Positions 1-14,500 of a stretch of DNA of 60,000 nt are shown here, piece after piece; the stretch's first letter is position 1; each line of letters starts with the position of its first letter. The DNA is taken from assembly GCF_910592395.1 (NCBI RefSeq), contig NC_088308.1:3102001-3162000 (forward strand), given 5' to 3'. Made by a program: the position numbers and the translations under genes. Origin of the DNA: Lineus longissimus. Lineage: Eukaryota > Nemertea > Pilidiophora > Heteronemertea > Lineidae. Under the pieces are notes generated by a model. The model had not been told where the DNA came from. It searched no databases and saw only the letters and a program-made list of their open reading frames with translations.

Positions 1-3000
1 TATATAACACTGACAGGGGAGTACACTAATAAAGTGGATTTTCCTGGTACTATCCTATGTTGGAGGGATGAACGGAAGGATGGGAACATCTCTCCATTGA
101 TGTGACTGTCTAGAAGGGACAATACTATCTATTTGGGACTTTTAAACACAAATAAGCAAAGCCATACCACTGTTGATTAAAAACGTGTATCACTAATAAT
201 CTCACTAGCAACGTCATCAGTAAATCCTGGACATGGGAAGATGAAAAAGATGCATTTACGATTAGTTTTTCTCTGGTCATTACGCAATTCAGGTAATCAA
301 ATAGACATTTTAACACCAAAGTTAAAGTTAAAGTTGATAGATATGTACCCATACATTATGTATTTCACAGTTGTAATGAGCTACATCTTAGAATAGGGGA
401 AGATCCCGGTGAAGTTTGAATTTTAAACATATTTGCAAATCATCGAATATCCAGCAAAAATCACTCATTTCAAACTTTAGCAACACCGATGTAAAAAATT
501 CCTTTCCAACAGATTTCATGAATGAAATTATGACATCCATCTTTGTCATTCACTAATTATAGATTCATGTTAATGACAAAACAGGGAATAACAAACTTTA
601 ATCAATTGTGGAATATCCACACGTAATCATGGGTGAATGGATAAATGGAGAAAAGTGATAATGTTTTTGAGTGATTGGATTGGTTTTTCCTGGTCTTGTT
701 AAATTTACCGACCGCTGGAGCAATGCTGTTATTAAATGTAACGACACTGTATACATCACAATTTTATACATGCAACCGAAAAGGAAACATCCACATCATA
801 TACTCGAACATGTAATGAAATAACACTGTATTCAACAACTGAACAAAATCTGACATAAAAACATAGTATGGGTTTGAAATATTCTGACACTTATATTTGA
901 CATTGAAAACACTCAAAAGCAATATCACATTTGACATCAAAAAGATCTAAAAATAATGTAAATAATTGGAATTTAATGTGATTTCAACTCTACTTTTGAA
1001 GATTTACAGTTTTTTGAAAGCCTCACATCAGATACAGTTGGCTCTGATTTAATATACAGGAGCCCACAGATGAAACAGACACTGTCTGAGACTTCTACCA
1101 ATGACCAGGAAGTCAGAATTGCACCACTATAACAATAAACTAAATGGTTCCCAGTGCCGTAAATGCAATCAAATTTTGAATTACCAGTTTAGTCCAGCAG
1201 AGTCATGTCGCATAGCATTTGTCTGGCTTATCAAGGCTGAACGTCAACATGGATATTGCACGTATGTATTCGATTTGATAATGTCGCAATGATTAATAAT
1301 TCACTAATAATACCATTAACAACATATCCGACAGTAAATCAAATGTGTCAAAATGTACTACCACATATCAATTTTGATTTTAAACATTTGTTACAATTAA
1401 ATTTGATTAATCTAACAATTGAATATCCCAACCAGATCATATCGCCAGTGTCCAATTTTCTTTATTGCCACATTACTAATTGTCCGTTTGTTCATTTCAT
1501 GATATTCTATTTTACAATTGCACCCTTGCTGACGGACTTAATTAGCAGGATTCTGCACAAACCATGACTCCCACAGCTACACATACATTTTTAACAATAA
1601 ATTTGTGTTGTACTGCAAGTTATCCTAAAAGATATGTAATTAATCATAAACCAATAACTTGGTGAGCTTCTAGTGCTCGGCTGTAAATTATCAATAATAC
1701 TAATACTTACAGAAAAATATATGAAAACCAAACGCGATTTTAAAAAATTTGGCTAACTGATCATACCAAGTGCATACTCATACTGATACAAAATATACGA
1801 CTTTTCACTGAAAACATGACATAATCGCAAACGGCCACAAATGGATCATTCCAAGAACATGCTTTGCTATAAAACACGAAACGCAAGGACTAAAATCACT
1901 GACTGGGACAAGTGTTTCCTCCATGTTGAATCGGACACAAAATAAAAAGCAATTTGCCTTTTTATTTTGTCAAGCAAACTTACTACGTTATGAATTAATT
2001 GAGCCAAACTTTGCTGCACTCTGAGATACTGAGCATATCAAAGTGAGATTCAACGGTTTGATTGGTTTATATGATACGTTTCAGTACTGTTACAATACAG
2101 TCCTGGTCAAAGGTAACATTCACACATTGCCGAGTGCAGAGTTCTCCAACCTGCGACACATCTGTGACAGAAAACAAACTCAACTGAGTGCCGCATAACT
2201 GAAAGGGACAGTTTCCTGTTTCATTAACATTAAAGATAAAACTTCCAAACCGATCATTTTCTGAATGATTGCAGAAATGATATATATGCTAACCCTTTCA
2301 ACTTCATGTTGAGGCTGCATTGCACACTGACTGGATGATGCATGTTAAGGTTCCAAAGTATCATCAGGAGCCTGTCAACTATCGTCTGATTATTAGATTA
2401 GAAAAATGCTGATGCGCAGACACCCGACTGATGGCATATTGATGTATGTGACAGAATGCTACATCTCCTGCCAAGGTCTATTGAAAGATTCATAACAAGC
2501 TTTATATCATGTATTATCAATTTTGATGTTCCCCTAAATTGCCCCACTTGCGCTTGTCAATATTTCTGGAGGAAACACACCACAACATGAAGGTTATCTT
2601 GCCCAACGGTAAACGTTCTGATAAGTGTGTGCACACGGACGACCCTAACAAACAAGAGCTAGATTGCAACTGATCATCCAATAGACGGCAGCACGGAGTG
2701 CAAATAAGACGATTGATCATGTCTGCCATGTTTTTATGTTAATTACTATATGGTTATTCGACTTTGTCCACTTCTCGGATGGTCAAGGCAACAACATGCA
2801 TGCCAAAAACGCAAGCACTGATTCGCTGAGAGGATATGTTATGAACGGTATGTGACGTGCACATTGCGCCACGTACATGCATGTGATGTCATAAAAACAT
2901 GGTAGACATGACCGATCGTCTCATGTAGTTGTGCTGCCATCTTGGAGATGATCGGGTACAAATCTACTTGATCAGGAGTATCAATCAGCAACAGAACAGC

Positions 3001-3286
3001 ATTGCTGATTGGCCAAGATGAGGTTGACTAAAAAGACTAAGTTGAACATGGTTGACTCTGTTAGGATCCAGAGTGATAGACATTAAGACTAAAATTCATC
3101 GTCGCTGATCAGTCAAAAAGAGTAACCTGACGGCACATTTTCTGTTTCTTTGACTGTCGCTACAACTTTGTTGACCGTGTGCACTATTAACTTACGCAAA
3201 ACATTTCCATAGGTCAAGGTGGACATAGGGTGGTACCACTAAACGTTTATGAAATCTTACAGAAGTGTGTTCTGGCGTGTTAGCGA
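1..3286. other. Region downstream of the candidate last exon, no gene recognised
   Basis: AT-rich. No match to the canonical Slo1 C-terminus (VFVLMQFD-type) was seen. A minus-strand AATAAA occurs near 1963, but nothing ties it to a transcript. The open frames at 1101-1292, 1256-1567 and 2517-2729 have no recognisable content. Confidence 0.5.
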
Positions 3287-3394
3287 CTAATGGAACAGTG
3301 ACGTAATGTGAGATGGCCTGGAACCCTTACGTTTCTCATTCCGCGACTCGGGGCTCTCCGTTAAGTCTAGGTTGCTAGATACAAAACAGAAAAC
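3287..3394 (-). CDS. KCNMA1: Candidate alternative C-terminal exon of BK channel
   Basis: After a strong acceptor (TATCTCTCCTCCCCAG) the phase-0 frame following TDQ reads VFCFVSSNLDLTESPESRN, then EKRKGSRPSHITSLFH and stops. V-F-C-F fits the expected final RCK2 strand (I-F-C-L in vertebrates), but the conserved M-Q-F-D is absent. An internal donor C|GTAAGG at 3330 could make it an internal exon of 64 nt (3331-3394) instead. It is the only well-spliced V-F start I found below 5.4 kb. It may be a true alternative tail or a chance match. Confidence 0.33.
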   Translation of the reverse strand, partial: VFCFVSSNLDLTESPESRNEKRKGSRPSHITSLFH

Positions 3395-4817
3395 CTGGGG
3401 AGGAGAGATAAAGGCCTAAAGGTTAGTTAAGGTCAAGGACAAATGTATTGGGCAAGGTCAGGGTCATAAGCAAATGATTTTCTCTGTGCTGAAAGAAGAC
3501 TAAAATTATTTAGTAGTTGATGATTTGTTCAATGCAATCAATTCGCATGCAGTTATAGAGAATGCATGAATGATGCCATTTTAACACCTTGTGTGCCCAA
3601 CAACGTACATCTACATCTTTAACACCCAAGCGTTTTGTGTCCAATGACGTAGATCTATGGTTTCAAACAAGGGGTCCATCGACTGTAATAATCATCTCTT
3701 TGAAACAATGTTAAGAACACACACTCCATCAGATCAGCTAGTCCTGAACCAAAATAATTTCCTTCCTTCAGCAATCTTTCTGCATGTCTGAGATGTGGGG
3801 CAGGTCTAGGGTAGGAAAAATGGGGATTTTAAATAAAAATTCACCCTTTTTGAACTAAACTTGGGTAACTTCAGGCAATTATCTCTCATATTTTTTTACT
3901 TTCAAGTGATAAAAAGTTGCAAAATGCGGGTACGGCAAGCATATTTTATAAAACCCATGAGCACACAACGTGTTGATATGTATAAAACATTCATGAAGCT
4001 TTTTCTGTTTCAGCTATTTCCCTGAAAAATGCATGAATCAAAAGAGAATCGCTACAAACCTGTTTGGAAAACATGCCACGATCCCATAGCAACTACACTA
4101 CTTTTCCCTGCCATCATCTAGCTATCATGGCCAGTTAGTGATGTTCACCACTACATTCAGACTAATTACTCGACTTACCTGATATACAGTTAGGTAATTT
4201 GTTTGTTATCGGCCTAAACTTACACTACTGTCATGGTTAGAAGTAACTGCTTTTCTCTTTATCTCACATGTGTCAAACATATCAACACTGCCACGGGGGC
4301 ATTTACACACTCCACGCATCTTTCGATAGAGCGGTGTTGACAAATGTTGACTGTTACAGGTGTTGCATGCGTAAGGTGACATTACCAAAGACCATAACAT
4401 TAGCTATTCACATTTAAATGCACTGAGAATCATGCTGTCTCCAAAAGCCTAGACATCATGCTCACAACTGCCAATCGTATAAAAGCTTATCGCAATAAGT
4501 ATGACCTGGAGTTTCGTTCCAGAGATACACTTCAAAACATGCCTAAGTTTTCACACGTATAAACTGACCTCGAATAAAGTAATCACTGCCTTGGAAGTTG
4601 AAATTCATTTTGATGGGCGCAAGAGCCCGGGAATAATGCTGCTACCTAGTAGGAATCAAAGGAAGCATAACATAGTTGTACTTATCCATGAATGAGAGCA
4701 AACCACAAATGCAACTAAAAAGGTAGATTGTATCCATCCATGTAGGCATATAAACTTTCTCAGTAGCCCGAATACATCTCAAGCGTTAAAAAAACCACTT
4801 ACAGAACCCCCCATCAC

Positions 4818-4891
4818 TGCAAATTGGCTCTTCTTACCAACACTCAAAATACTGTGCAAATTGGCTCTCCTTACTAACACTCAAAATACTC
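4818..4891. repeat. 37-bp tandem duplication
   Basis: Two copies of a unit starting TGCAAATTGGCTCT and ending CACTCAAAATACT, beginning at 4818 and 4855. Confidence 0.8.
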
Positions 4892-5039
4892 ATCCTCTTG
4901 CAAACAGGGCCTACAACATGACTCCTCCTTTCGCATTAGGGAGCGAGTATGTATCGATTGAAATGGAGTGTTATTGTCAGGATGCAAAATACTCAACTCA
5001 CCTACCTTTCTGTTACACTTATCGCATTTATGACTAGAA

Positions 5040-5172
5040 CTTAGTCCAAGCACTCCATGCCTGAGAGGTATCGCCTTGATGCTTGGGACTTAGTAGTCCA
5101 AGCACTCCATACCTTTGAGGTATTGCATTGATGACAAGAACTTTGTATAGTCCATGTACTCCATACCTACGA
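5040..5172. repeat. 52-54-bp tandem repeat, three copies
   Basis: AGTCCAAGCACTCCATRCC (third copy AGTCCATGTACTCCATACC) starts at 5043, 5095 and 5149, each followed by GAGGTAT- or TACGA-type sequence. Intronic or downstream of the last certain exon. Confidence 0.75.
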
Positions 5173-5420
5173 AGCCTTTGTTAAGGAGAAAGCAGGAGTG
5201 CCAAATATGGAGGGGCTGATGAATATTCAAAAAGCCATAGCGAAAATAATCACTGCAGGGCTCAATCACAGCTGGGGCACACACATTTCAATGTTGGTTG
5301 CAAAGAAGCATTGGCCAGTACAAAATAAAACAACTGACACAAAAAATTCTCCTAGGCAAGTTGGAAGGCCTGACTGATTATCATGGGTGACAAATTAATT
5401 AAAAAGAAACGGGACCATAC

Positions 5421-5591
5421 CTGATCTGTTGGTAATAAAGCAAAATCGTCAGGTGGGTTCGTAATCACGTATCTTTTTGATGATGGGCTCCGCACAGATG
5501 AGTTTGTGTCTCTAAACCGGTACAGACCAATACACAGGATGCCGTAATTCTTCAGCGCTGCTTGAAATAGTTCACCATATTTCCCTCCCTC
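5421..5591 (-). CDS. KCNMA1: BK channel exon: RCK2 end, [10 protein letters not shown] segment
   Basis: 171 nt, 57 codons, phase 0, between acceptor CTTTGGCTTCAG and donor GTATGG. It encodes [51 protein letters not shown] and TDQ, very close to Drosophila Slo. Family proteins continue with a V-F/I-F strand (VFVLMQFD or IFCLMQFD). No canonical form of that exon was found downstream in the window; see the candidate at 3.3 kb. Confidence 0.97.
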
Positions 5592-8500
5592 CTGAAGCCA
5601 AAGAAGAAAAATATGTGTTAAGTTCAAAATCCACCTATCCAAATCATTTGAATTTATATAGAAAACCAATAATCAGGGGAAGTTACAGGGGAGGGTTTGG
5701 GGTTCCACTCGCCCTTATTTTGCCTGGTGATCATCTTTGAAAATACATTCTGGGGCAAAAAGGGGCAAAGCTGACTGCCAGATGCTTTCTGACATTTTCA
5801 TTGTCGAGCATGGCAGCGAGATCTCAAAATTTAATGGGGAGGTCAAAACCTCTTTAGAAGCATTTTGCTCAAAATATATTTTTAGGAAAATCTGGAAGAA
5901 TAGCACATGTTAGTGGTATACATGTCCATGTATTGTCAATAATGTTTTAGAGGATAGTAGGCTGTGCTGTTGCCACCCCTTACATCGCAGCATCATAAGC
6001 TTCAAAAATAGAAATGTCTGCCCTCGAGCAAAAAGCTGTCAAAAATAGGTAAAGTATAGTATCTTACACAATATCATTGGAATTGGGGCATTTTGGGTCA
6101 CAGACAATTTTTCAGTTTTTAGGCTGATGAGCGGGTGAAAGCAACAAGTGGCTCTATTCTTGGTAAAAGTGAATATAAGCGTCTCCCCTGTCGGCTACCA
6201 TGATCAATTCAGTAAATCTTATCTGGATAGATTGGTTGTAACGACTTCGTCAATATTTAATCCAAATCGTTAACGCAGGTTAGCATGGTCGTTGGGTGAG
6301 ATCAGCCTGCATCAGGTGCAGGAAATGATTTGCACTAATAAGTACTGGAATATTGTTGGTTTCCTTGTCGCTTTCTCAGAAAAAAGCAGTATCACTTTTG
6401 CCGTCATGTAATAGCTGTTCGTTTGTTGTTGTGTTAAGTGAGAGAAAGAACATGTCTGATTTGAAATTGAATTGTTTTAGTATCGCAATGTATTATAGGA
6501 ATATTTAGTGAGTTACTACCACTGAAAACTGAAGAAACTATCTGTACAACACTTAGAAATGTCGAAGTCGATTTCTTTTTATTCGATAACCTCCTCTGGC
6601 ATTGAAATAGCTCTGGGGTTTGCTTGCATCAGCTTATGAAGCGTTTTCAAATTCAGAAGCACTGCACGTTAAGGGTGTCAAAATGTTATGTCCCATTGAG
6701 ACATTGCGAAAGTGGACAACTGCTAAACAATCAGAGTGCAGTCCTGGTCATGAGTAATGCATTGTACACACAGCTTGTATCAGCTCTGCCCAGTGACGAC
6801 TTACAGAAATCTGTACAACTATTTCGTTAAGCGCAGGACCTGTATGTGCTTGATAACAAGATATGTGAGAAACGTTCCATCCACACTTTCTCAACTTCCA
6901 GACCTAATATTTTGACACCCTGACGTTTGAAATAAAATCACATTAAGACTTTGTGAATCCAACCAAAGATCTCCACCACCACTGAAAAGAAAAGCACTTT
7001 AATAGAAATCAATATATCACGAAGATAAATTTCTGACTAAAATGAGAGTTAAGTTTATATTGCTTAAGTTGATAAAAGATGGAAGGAAGTACGCTATAAC
7101 TTCCCCTGAAACCAACTGACCATACCGAAGTGAATTTAGAGCACTAGTCTCGTCACCAACACCCCAGAAAGTGTTAGGCACTTGACTAAACTGAATACCT
7201 TTCCATTCTTTTACCAACTTAACTGCATAAATAAACAGCATGACAATTCACCACGCCTAGAGGCTTGTGTTTTCGTTTGCCTCGTATACCTACCCGAGAT
7301 CGGCAAGTACACTGAAAGGAGTAAGCACAGAAAAGGGCAGATGTATATGAGAGTAGCACAGAAGTGGCATACATATAAAGGATGATGAGTAGGATACAGT
7401 GGTGCCTGATATTGAAATAGAAGGGGAAGGAAGCCATGTACACTCCTATTATAGCCGGTTTTAAAGGTTTTTGAAGCTCTTGAGAATATTTAGGAAACAC
7501 TTGTCATTCATTTGTAACACCAAAACATGAAATATATAAAGCAGTTACATTGATACATAGGTTTGGCAACAAGAGGCCACATGAAGACTTGCAATGTAAG
7601 GAAACAACAACAATGCATTTTTTACATTGAATGTGATGACAGTCCACCCAAAACATCAAACAACTACATCTTGCATCTTGTGATAGAACCATACAATACT
7701 GAGAGACGGGCTCCACCCAAGACTTGGGACATTTTACTCCATCTGATGACAATTTACGGAACTATAGATTAGAAACGAGTGGGAACTATCTAACGATGAA
7801 TGTGATGTAATAAGTTTACCTCAATCTGTTTTACAAGAAAAGATACAAAAGTTACTTCATCTGATCTCATCAATTCTAATTTGAAAAAGTACGCCTACAT
7901 TCAATGATTTCTCAATTTTTGCCAGACAACATAGGAATCTGATGGAAAAGTGTCATTGAAATAAGTTGGCATTACCTCTCTTTATTTTGTGAAACAGTCA
8001 CAGAAGTTTCTCATTTGTGCAAAACTATGGGTGTTAGGAAACTATAAAGCTAGTGCTTCAGAAAAATGGCTTTGAAATGTTCGTGTGATCATTTTGGTAA
8101 AAGCCTTGTGAATCTGGAGTGACAATGTTCGGAATGTGCACATTTTGAAGGATACGTGTCCCTTGGAAACCTGGAGGCAAAATTAAGCGCACAAAACAAT
8201 GCAAACCATATCATTATAAAATCGCCATACCAACAGATAAACTTACCCCATATTGTGAAAGTGGTCCTTCGAACAATGATATTTGTTTTACGCGGCATCG
8301 ATTTCGATTGGCTAACGTTTCTGGCGTACTGTAACCTCCCCGCATCCCGGCTCCCTCGGCGAGAATTTGTTCTAGTTCCGGCGTAGCACCACCCGTTATT
8401 AACGTTCTTATCAACGTCAAGGCGTTATCATTAAAATACGTCTGAAGGAAAGATGAAGACAGGGTAAGTTTTTGAAAGAAACCGATTTATTGGCAAAATA

Positions 8501-11500
8501 CCATATTAGATTTAGGGCTGAAATAAAGAGGTCTAGAAAGACTCGTATGCCCACTGATAATGGTTCTTAAGGCAAGAGACCCCTGAATCGGGGCATTCAT
8601 GTTTTGATGATTTATCTTTTTGTGTAATTTGGGATAATACTTACAGGCATACAGAGGTCAGGACATACAGGCAAACCGGACAAACGTTTTCTACAACCTA
8701 TCATGCAAATATCACTAGGTCATAACATCGTTGTATTCTCAGCAGATAGAGTGAAGATATCAAACATCAAATCATTCTGAGCTAAACCTCGATTTAGGTG
8801 TTATCAATCATTTACTGAAGGGTGCAAAATAAACTTCCTCATTACAGTGCTTGGGACATTCGCAATCAAGAAATCAAACAATGTCATGCACAATAAACTT
8901 TAACTAAAGAATGTGTTGCATTTCTATTTGCCCAAGGTCACCATTCTGAGAATGCGTTTTTACTATTTTCAGGCATTTCAAGCAAGTGATAATTTCAAAT
9001 AGGACATCCTACCCCATGGCCTAACCGAGCCTTATGATGGATAAAAGGGAGGTAAGTACTGAATAAGATCAATTAAATTATCAAACACCGATGATGATGA
9101 TAGTTTTGATAATAAGTGGAAAGTGGACAGCATCAAGATGTCATTTTAAAAGTTGACCGCAATAGGAGATTCTATGGAAATGATAAGGCCCTTCACATTG
9201 TTTGTCCCATAGACCTGGCTTTGAAAGGTTATCAGTCATTGTCAATGGCAATAACCGCACAATGGAGGATCTTAAAATTTGGAAAATTTGGAGAAACCAC
9301 TGCCCCAGAACCCTGTAATGCTGATCGATCTCCCAAAAACACCATTGTTTTCAGCACAAACAGACTTCACATGAAGCTAGGAGTGAAACATCGGTATGCA
9401 CAGCTTGAGTCTTTGATATTTGACAATTGATTAAATGACTAGGAATGAAACAAAACTTACTGTACTCATAAGTGAATCCAGTACACTGACAGCAAATGCT
9501 GTACCACAGGCAAAAGGTTGAGTCATATAGAGTTCAGTATCAGGGTCATCATCATCATCCTGATCCAAGAATTGTACATTACTATCATTGGCTGCAAGAA
9601 GAAGAGCGATTTATCAGTTTCTAGTAAGGGGTGCATTTAGTCCATCATCAAAGTAATGGGGTTTTGATGAGACATAAAAGCAAGATTTCTTGTACCTGGT
9701 GTCTATGCCAGGGCAAGCAAAGGAGGGAGAACGAGTGTACAGTAGGCCTAGCTTTTGATGTACTCCTCACCCCGGTCGATCATCTAGTGACTAAGCCAAT
9801 GAACCCAATAGGCACCCAAACGTAGAGGAATGTAAAATAGCCAACACAGATGAAGGAGACGCCAAGTTTGCCCACAAATCAGGCAACGATCATTCACCAG
9901 CCCTTACCTAATTCCGTTATCATGGGGATATTGGCCCCAAATGTTGATCCCCGCCTCGTATTTGCATTTTTGACTGGTGACCCCAGCGGCGACAGGCCTG
10001 GAGGCAGGAAACCCAGACTCTGAGGTTGACTTGCCGCCTGCAGCAGACCGATACTATCGTCGAACGTCATCGCTTTGATGTTGAGAGAACACAAAATGGC
10101 CTCCTTGTCGACTAGGGTGGGATCTTCTGATGCAGTTTTTCTGGCCGATAATATCACACACATATCACAGAGGTTGATGTTCACCGCTCGAAGATTGGCT
10201 CGATTCAAAGGAGAACCCTGTAATACAATGGATACATTTCTTTAATTTCTTCAATTATTCAGAAAAAGAATAAAGTCACCAGATTAGTTTAACTGAATGA
10301 CAAAATCTTCAAACCAAATAGATGCCCTGTCTAACCTGTGCAAATAAAACCTTCTGTGAACTATACACATGTACTTACCGTTAAAATTGAGATCTTTGGA
10401 AAGTTTTGTAACGTCTTCCACTCTCGTCGAATGTATTCACCGTTACCAACGATGACAACATGTTTCAACTCATGAAAGTGGAAATTACTAGCTCGAAGTG
10501 GCATGACGAGATTTCGTAACCCTATGAGGGGCGAATGAGGATCGGCAAACAAACACACAACCACATGGTTGCTGAGGATAGTCAATGCGGCTTGATCACG
10601 GTCCTGAAAGAGGTCAAAGGTCATAGGAGTTAAATCTGATTGGATGAACAGGAATGTGAAATTTGATTGATTCGTGACTTGTCAATGCTGACACCTTGGA
10701 TTTACAAGATGAAACCCATCAACAGAACAAATGTCATAGCCTTATAAACCCTGATCAGCAACTGGATTTTGTGACGACATTGGCTCTCACAATCAATAAA
10801 TATCAATGGTCTTTAGGAGCAATAGGAAGGGCAACTGTGTGGAAAAGGAGGGTCGATCACATACACTGTTAGTAGGCTTTTCTGACTTCAGATGGTTTCT
10901 CTAACTTTTTTCTGATTTTTTTTAGAAATGTCCAAGTTAATCCAACATTTTCAACCTCGAAAATCCTCATGGCTTCCCAATTAAGAGATCAAAGGGCTGA
11001 GGCTTTAAATAGCAGTGACTATTTATCGGGTGCTGATATTTCTTGCAAAGAGGAGTCACAAAAGTTCATCTTACTATAAGGATTTCTTCGAATTTTCTCT
11101 CAGGGCACCAGTGAAACATTCCAGTGGAATCGAATCTCCTTTGGTCTCCAGGGGGTGGGGCGGTCGGATTAATGCCAGTGTGAGGTCCCAGGCTCTCCTT
11201 GTTCCCTTTTTCTATTGGCGGCAACGCACCATGGGTGGGACTGTTTGGCCTGAAAGATATGACGTACGTGGTTAGAATATAACAATATTTCAGTGGAAGA
11301 GAACTGTAGACAAGCCAAATTTCGTGTTATCAAAGTGTAGCGTAAATACACTTTCGAAATATGCATTAAGCAGTGTTCAGGCAAAAAACTTCAGCTGGAA
11401 AAACACGTATTTCTGAAAAATACAGGCAATACATGCGCAGAATTAAACTTGTAGTGATTACTCTAAGTTCATCTTTAATTTGAATGGCGTCCAATCAATA

Positions 11501-14500
11501 TTACTCATCAAATATGATTTTTTTTAAATGCCTGCGGAATTCGCTGGTTCACAGTCTATAGACTTGATGTACATGTACAACACACACACACACACAGACA
11601 GAATCAAGGCGGTGAAAGAGACTGTTGAACAGTACGCTGGCTTTGGGGAACTTTTTCGCTAAAATACTTAGGAATTTATTGAAACAGTAGTTAAAGCTGC
11701 TAGAAGGGCCATCTATAGAATAAACATTCTGCGAACCTGAAAATCTTAATATTCATATCATTTTGAACTAACTGGTCTACACAACTTGTCTACCAAGATG
11801 ATAGTAATACACTTTCTTAAGCAGGATAAAGACGTAGAGCAAAATCTTCATTAGAAATAACAAGCTTGATGCCTTTTGCTTGATAGAGCCTAGGAGATAT
11901 AAGTCAGTTCTGTACGGCTAATGTATTATAGTAAGAATAGACATTACAAACCATATCAACTTTGTATCAGAAAAAGAAAGTGATCTACACATTCTGTGGC
12001 TACTGGTAAGAAATACAAGTCATAGCTGGTGAAGATATGAATAGAACATTTCTCCACTCATTCTAACAGTTCTGCAGAAGATTATCATACAACAACTAGG
12101 TCTCTTCCCCCTACAAACGCAAGAGGTACCACATAGCCTTGCTGAATTCCATGATGCCCCATTGTCATCTTGAGAAACCACGTGGACCCCAACCAATAAC
12201 CTCCTTTTTTGAATTTATGGATTCATGACAACCCAAATATCAAACATCTATAATAGTTCTCTATAAATCTAATTATCAGTCTCTCAGACTTACTCCTTCA
12301 GGCATGGTATGCTGCAGCTTTGCGTTACGCTGAAACTAAAGGGACAAAACATTCCTTATAAACGCAGAAATACCCCGCACTCTGTGACCATTGGAACAAG
12401 CTGAAAATCTGACCAAACCATTTTCCCTGGAACACATGATATCTGGTATCCAAGATATTTTATTTAAGACAGGAAGACTCAAGTGCTTTGCGAAAGTGAG
12501 TTGGAACCCACAACTCTGATAAGCAGGTTCAGACTGGACTTTTTCCCAACTTCTCCATACTTCTATCTGAAGATCATTCTGTCATGATAACAGCACTGTA
12601 AGTGAAAGAATGCATGCTGGAACACAACAACATATTGATGTTGGATGTAAGATCCACTACCAATTATTCTACAGCAATAAGAGAAGGAAATGGCTTCAAA
12701 GGATAATGTTATGGGACCTGTTTCTCATTTTTCCTAACTAAGAGATTTTATTATTACTTCACCGCAACACCCAAGCCAGTGGAGGATGTGCAGGAGGATA
12801 ATCAATAGGCTCTCAGTGAGATCCAAGATTTTAACGGGACAAATTGCACTTGGGTTGGAACGAGCTGGGATGACTAGACACTGAAGGTAGGAAATGTGAC
12901 CCTGACACCACATTCCGAGTGATCACACGAAACCCTGAAGAATGAGTTCTATAAGCATATCCGGTGAAGTGTCTTAACCAAGGATGATGACAGACAGTTT
13001 GAGCTTTGAATTAATCCTCAACCTCCCGTGGTTTGCAATAAAGTGGTTCTACTAACTAAACCACTGAGCAAGGATGTATGGAGAACCAGTCAAAATATCT
13101 TACACTCCAGTTAAACAGAAATTTGAGCCTGCCACTTTCAAGAGGTTTAGCACATTAAGTCCTTGTTCAGAAGAGTGACTACGGTCAAGTGCGGGGCTGT
13201 AAGAAAATGTTTACATTTGAACACTTTTCAGTATAGACCTTATTAAACCTCTGAACAAAAAGACTTTTGCCAACGTATCTTCCCAAAGAGGATACTGGGT
13301 CTGTCTACCAACTGAAATGAAAGTACCTTCAATACTGCATAGAAGAAATCTAATCAAAGTTTTTCATGCAAATGATGATAAACTGTGTCAAAAACGATGT
13401 CATTCAAACCCAATGTGTGAAGGCATAGGTACAAAATGTGACATCTTTAAAACTTTCTGTGAAGCTTTCTCAAAACTTGCAGTGGGCCTCGCATGCAGTT
13501 GGTGCAGTTACAAGCTTAGATTCTATATCTTCTTAACCAGTTTGTTTCCTTCAACATGGACAATAAGGATTCATGTGACTGGGACATCTCCTTGAAATAA
13601 TCGTTGAGCAGGGGATAGCACTCACTTAAGGGCATCTTACTCTTAGGGCTACAAAAAAAGATCAGATTAAGAACTCTGTAACCAGTTGGTTATGCTCTGA
13701 CACGAACCAAATGCAAGTTCTTAGAGTCACTCACAGGTTTTGCATTGACTATTGCAAACTTAACCAAAGTTCTAAGAGCGACCCAGTGGTTTTGCATTGA
13801 CTATTACAAACTTAATCCTTGTACAGTACTATAGTTGTACTGTCCTAGACATTTTGCAAATAGCTTTTATAATATTCTCCATCTTTTTATTCCTTTGAAA
13901 AAATGTACTTTCCTCATGCCCCTAAATAGAGTTCTGTGGTGGCAAAACCATATAAGTATAATAAAGGTAACATATTAACAGGTACCTATTATATTCCATG
14001 GGATATCTGAAGAAAGAAGGCACAATTTTAACTTGCACTTCCTTAAGTTCATGCACATGTTCAAAGGACGAATCTACAATACTTGCATGCCAAACTTCCC
14101 AAAGTGATGCAATTGGTATTTCTCAAGCTACACTGAAGCTACACTCTGCTAAGATTAGTTATGAAGCTCAACAGACAAGAGCATGATTTGGCACAGCCTT
14201 GGTGCTCTGGGTCACACGATCGAATCCACACAAACACTTCAGACTTCCCATCCCACTGACACCTGTTTTCAGCTATTGAGCATTTTTGCAATATACAACA
14301 TCCAAAGTTCTCAAACAAGTCATCAAGGGTCCGAAATCAAGATGTTCCTTTAGCGTTCTCTGGATCTCCTACCTAAAGGGTGGACCAATTTACAAATTTC
14401 TCCACCCAATGTTGTCATCTGAATCACGAAATTGGACAAGATATCACAGATACACAGTCACAGTTCACCTAAACCTCATCAGTAATTCGTTCCTAGTGAC

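Noticed and set aside
6961-6990. Acceptor GCTTTTCTTTTCAG followed by TGGTGGTGGAGATCTTTG
   Set aside because: Would encode WWWRSL with a poor donor GTTGGA; not credible as an RCK2 exon.
12480-12530. tRNA-like B-box GTGGGTTCCAACTC on the minus strand
   Set aside because: No convincing A-box or cloverleaf; at most a SINE scrap.
13626-13648. 23-nt segment with acceptor TTTTTTTGTAG and donor A|GTGAGT reading PKSKMPL
   Set aside because: Length not divisible by three and no neighbouring exon restores the frame.
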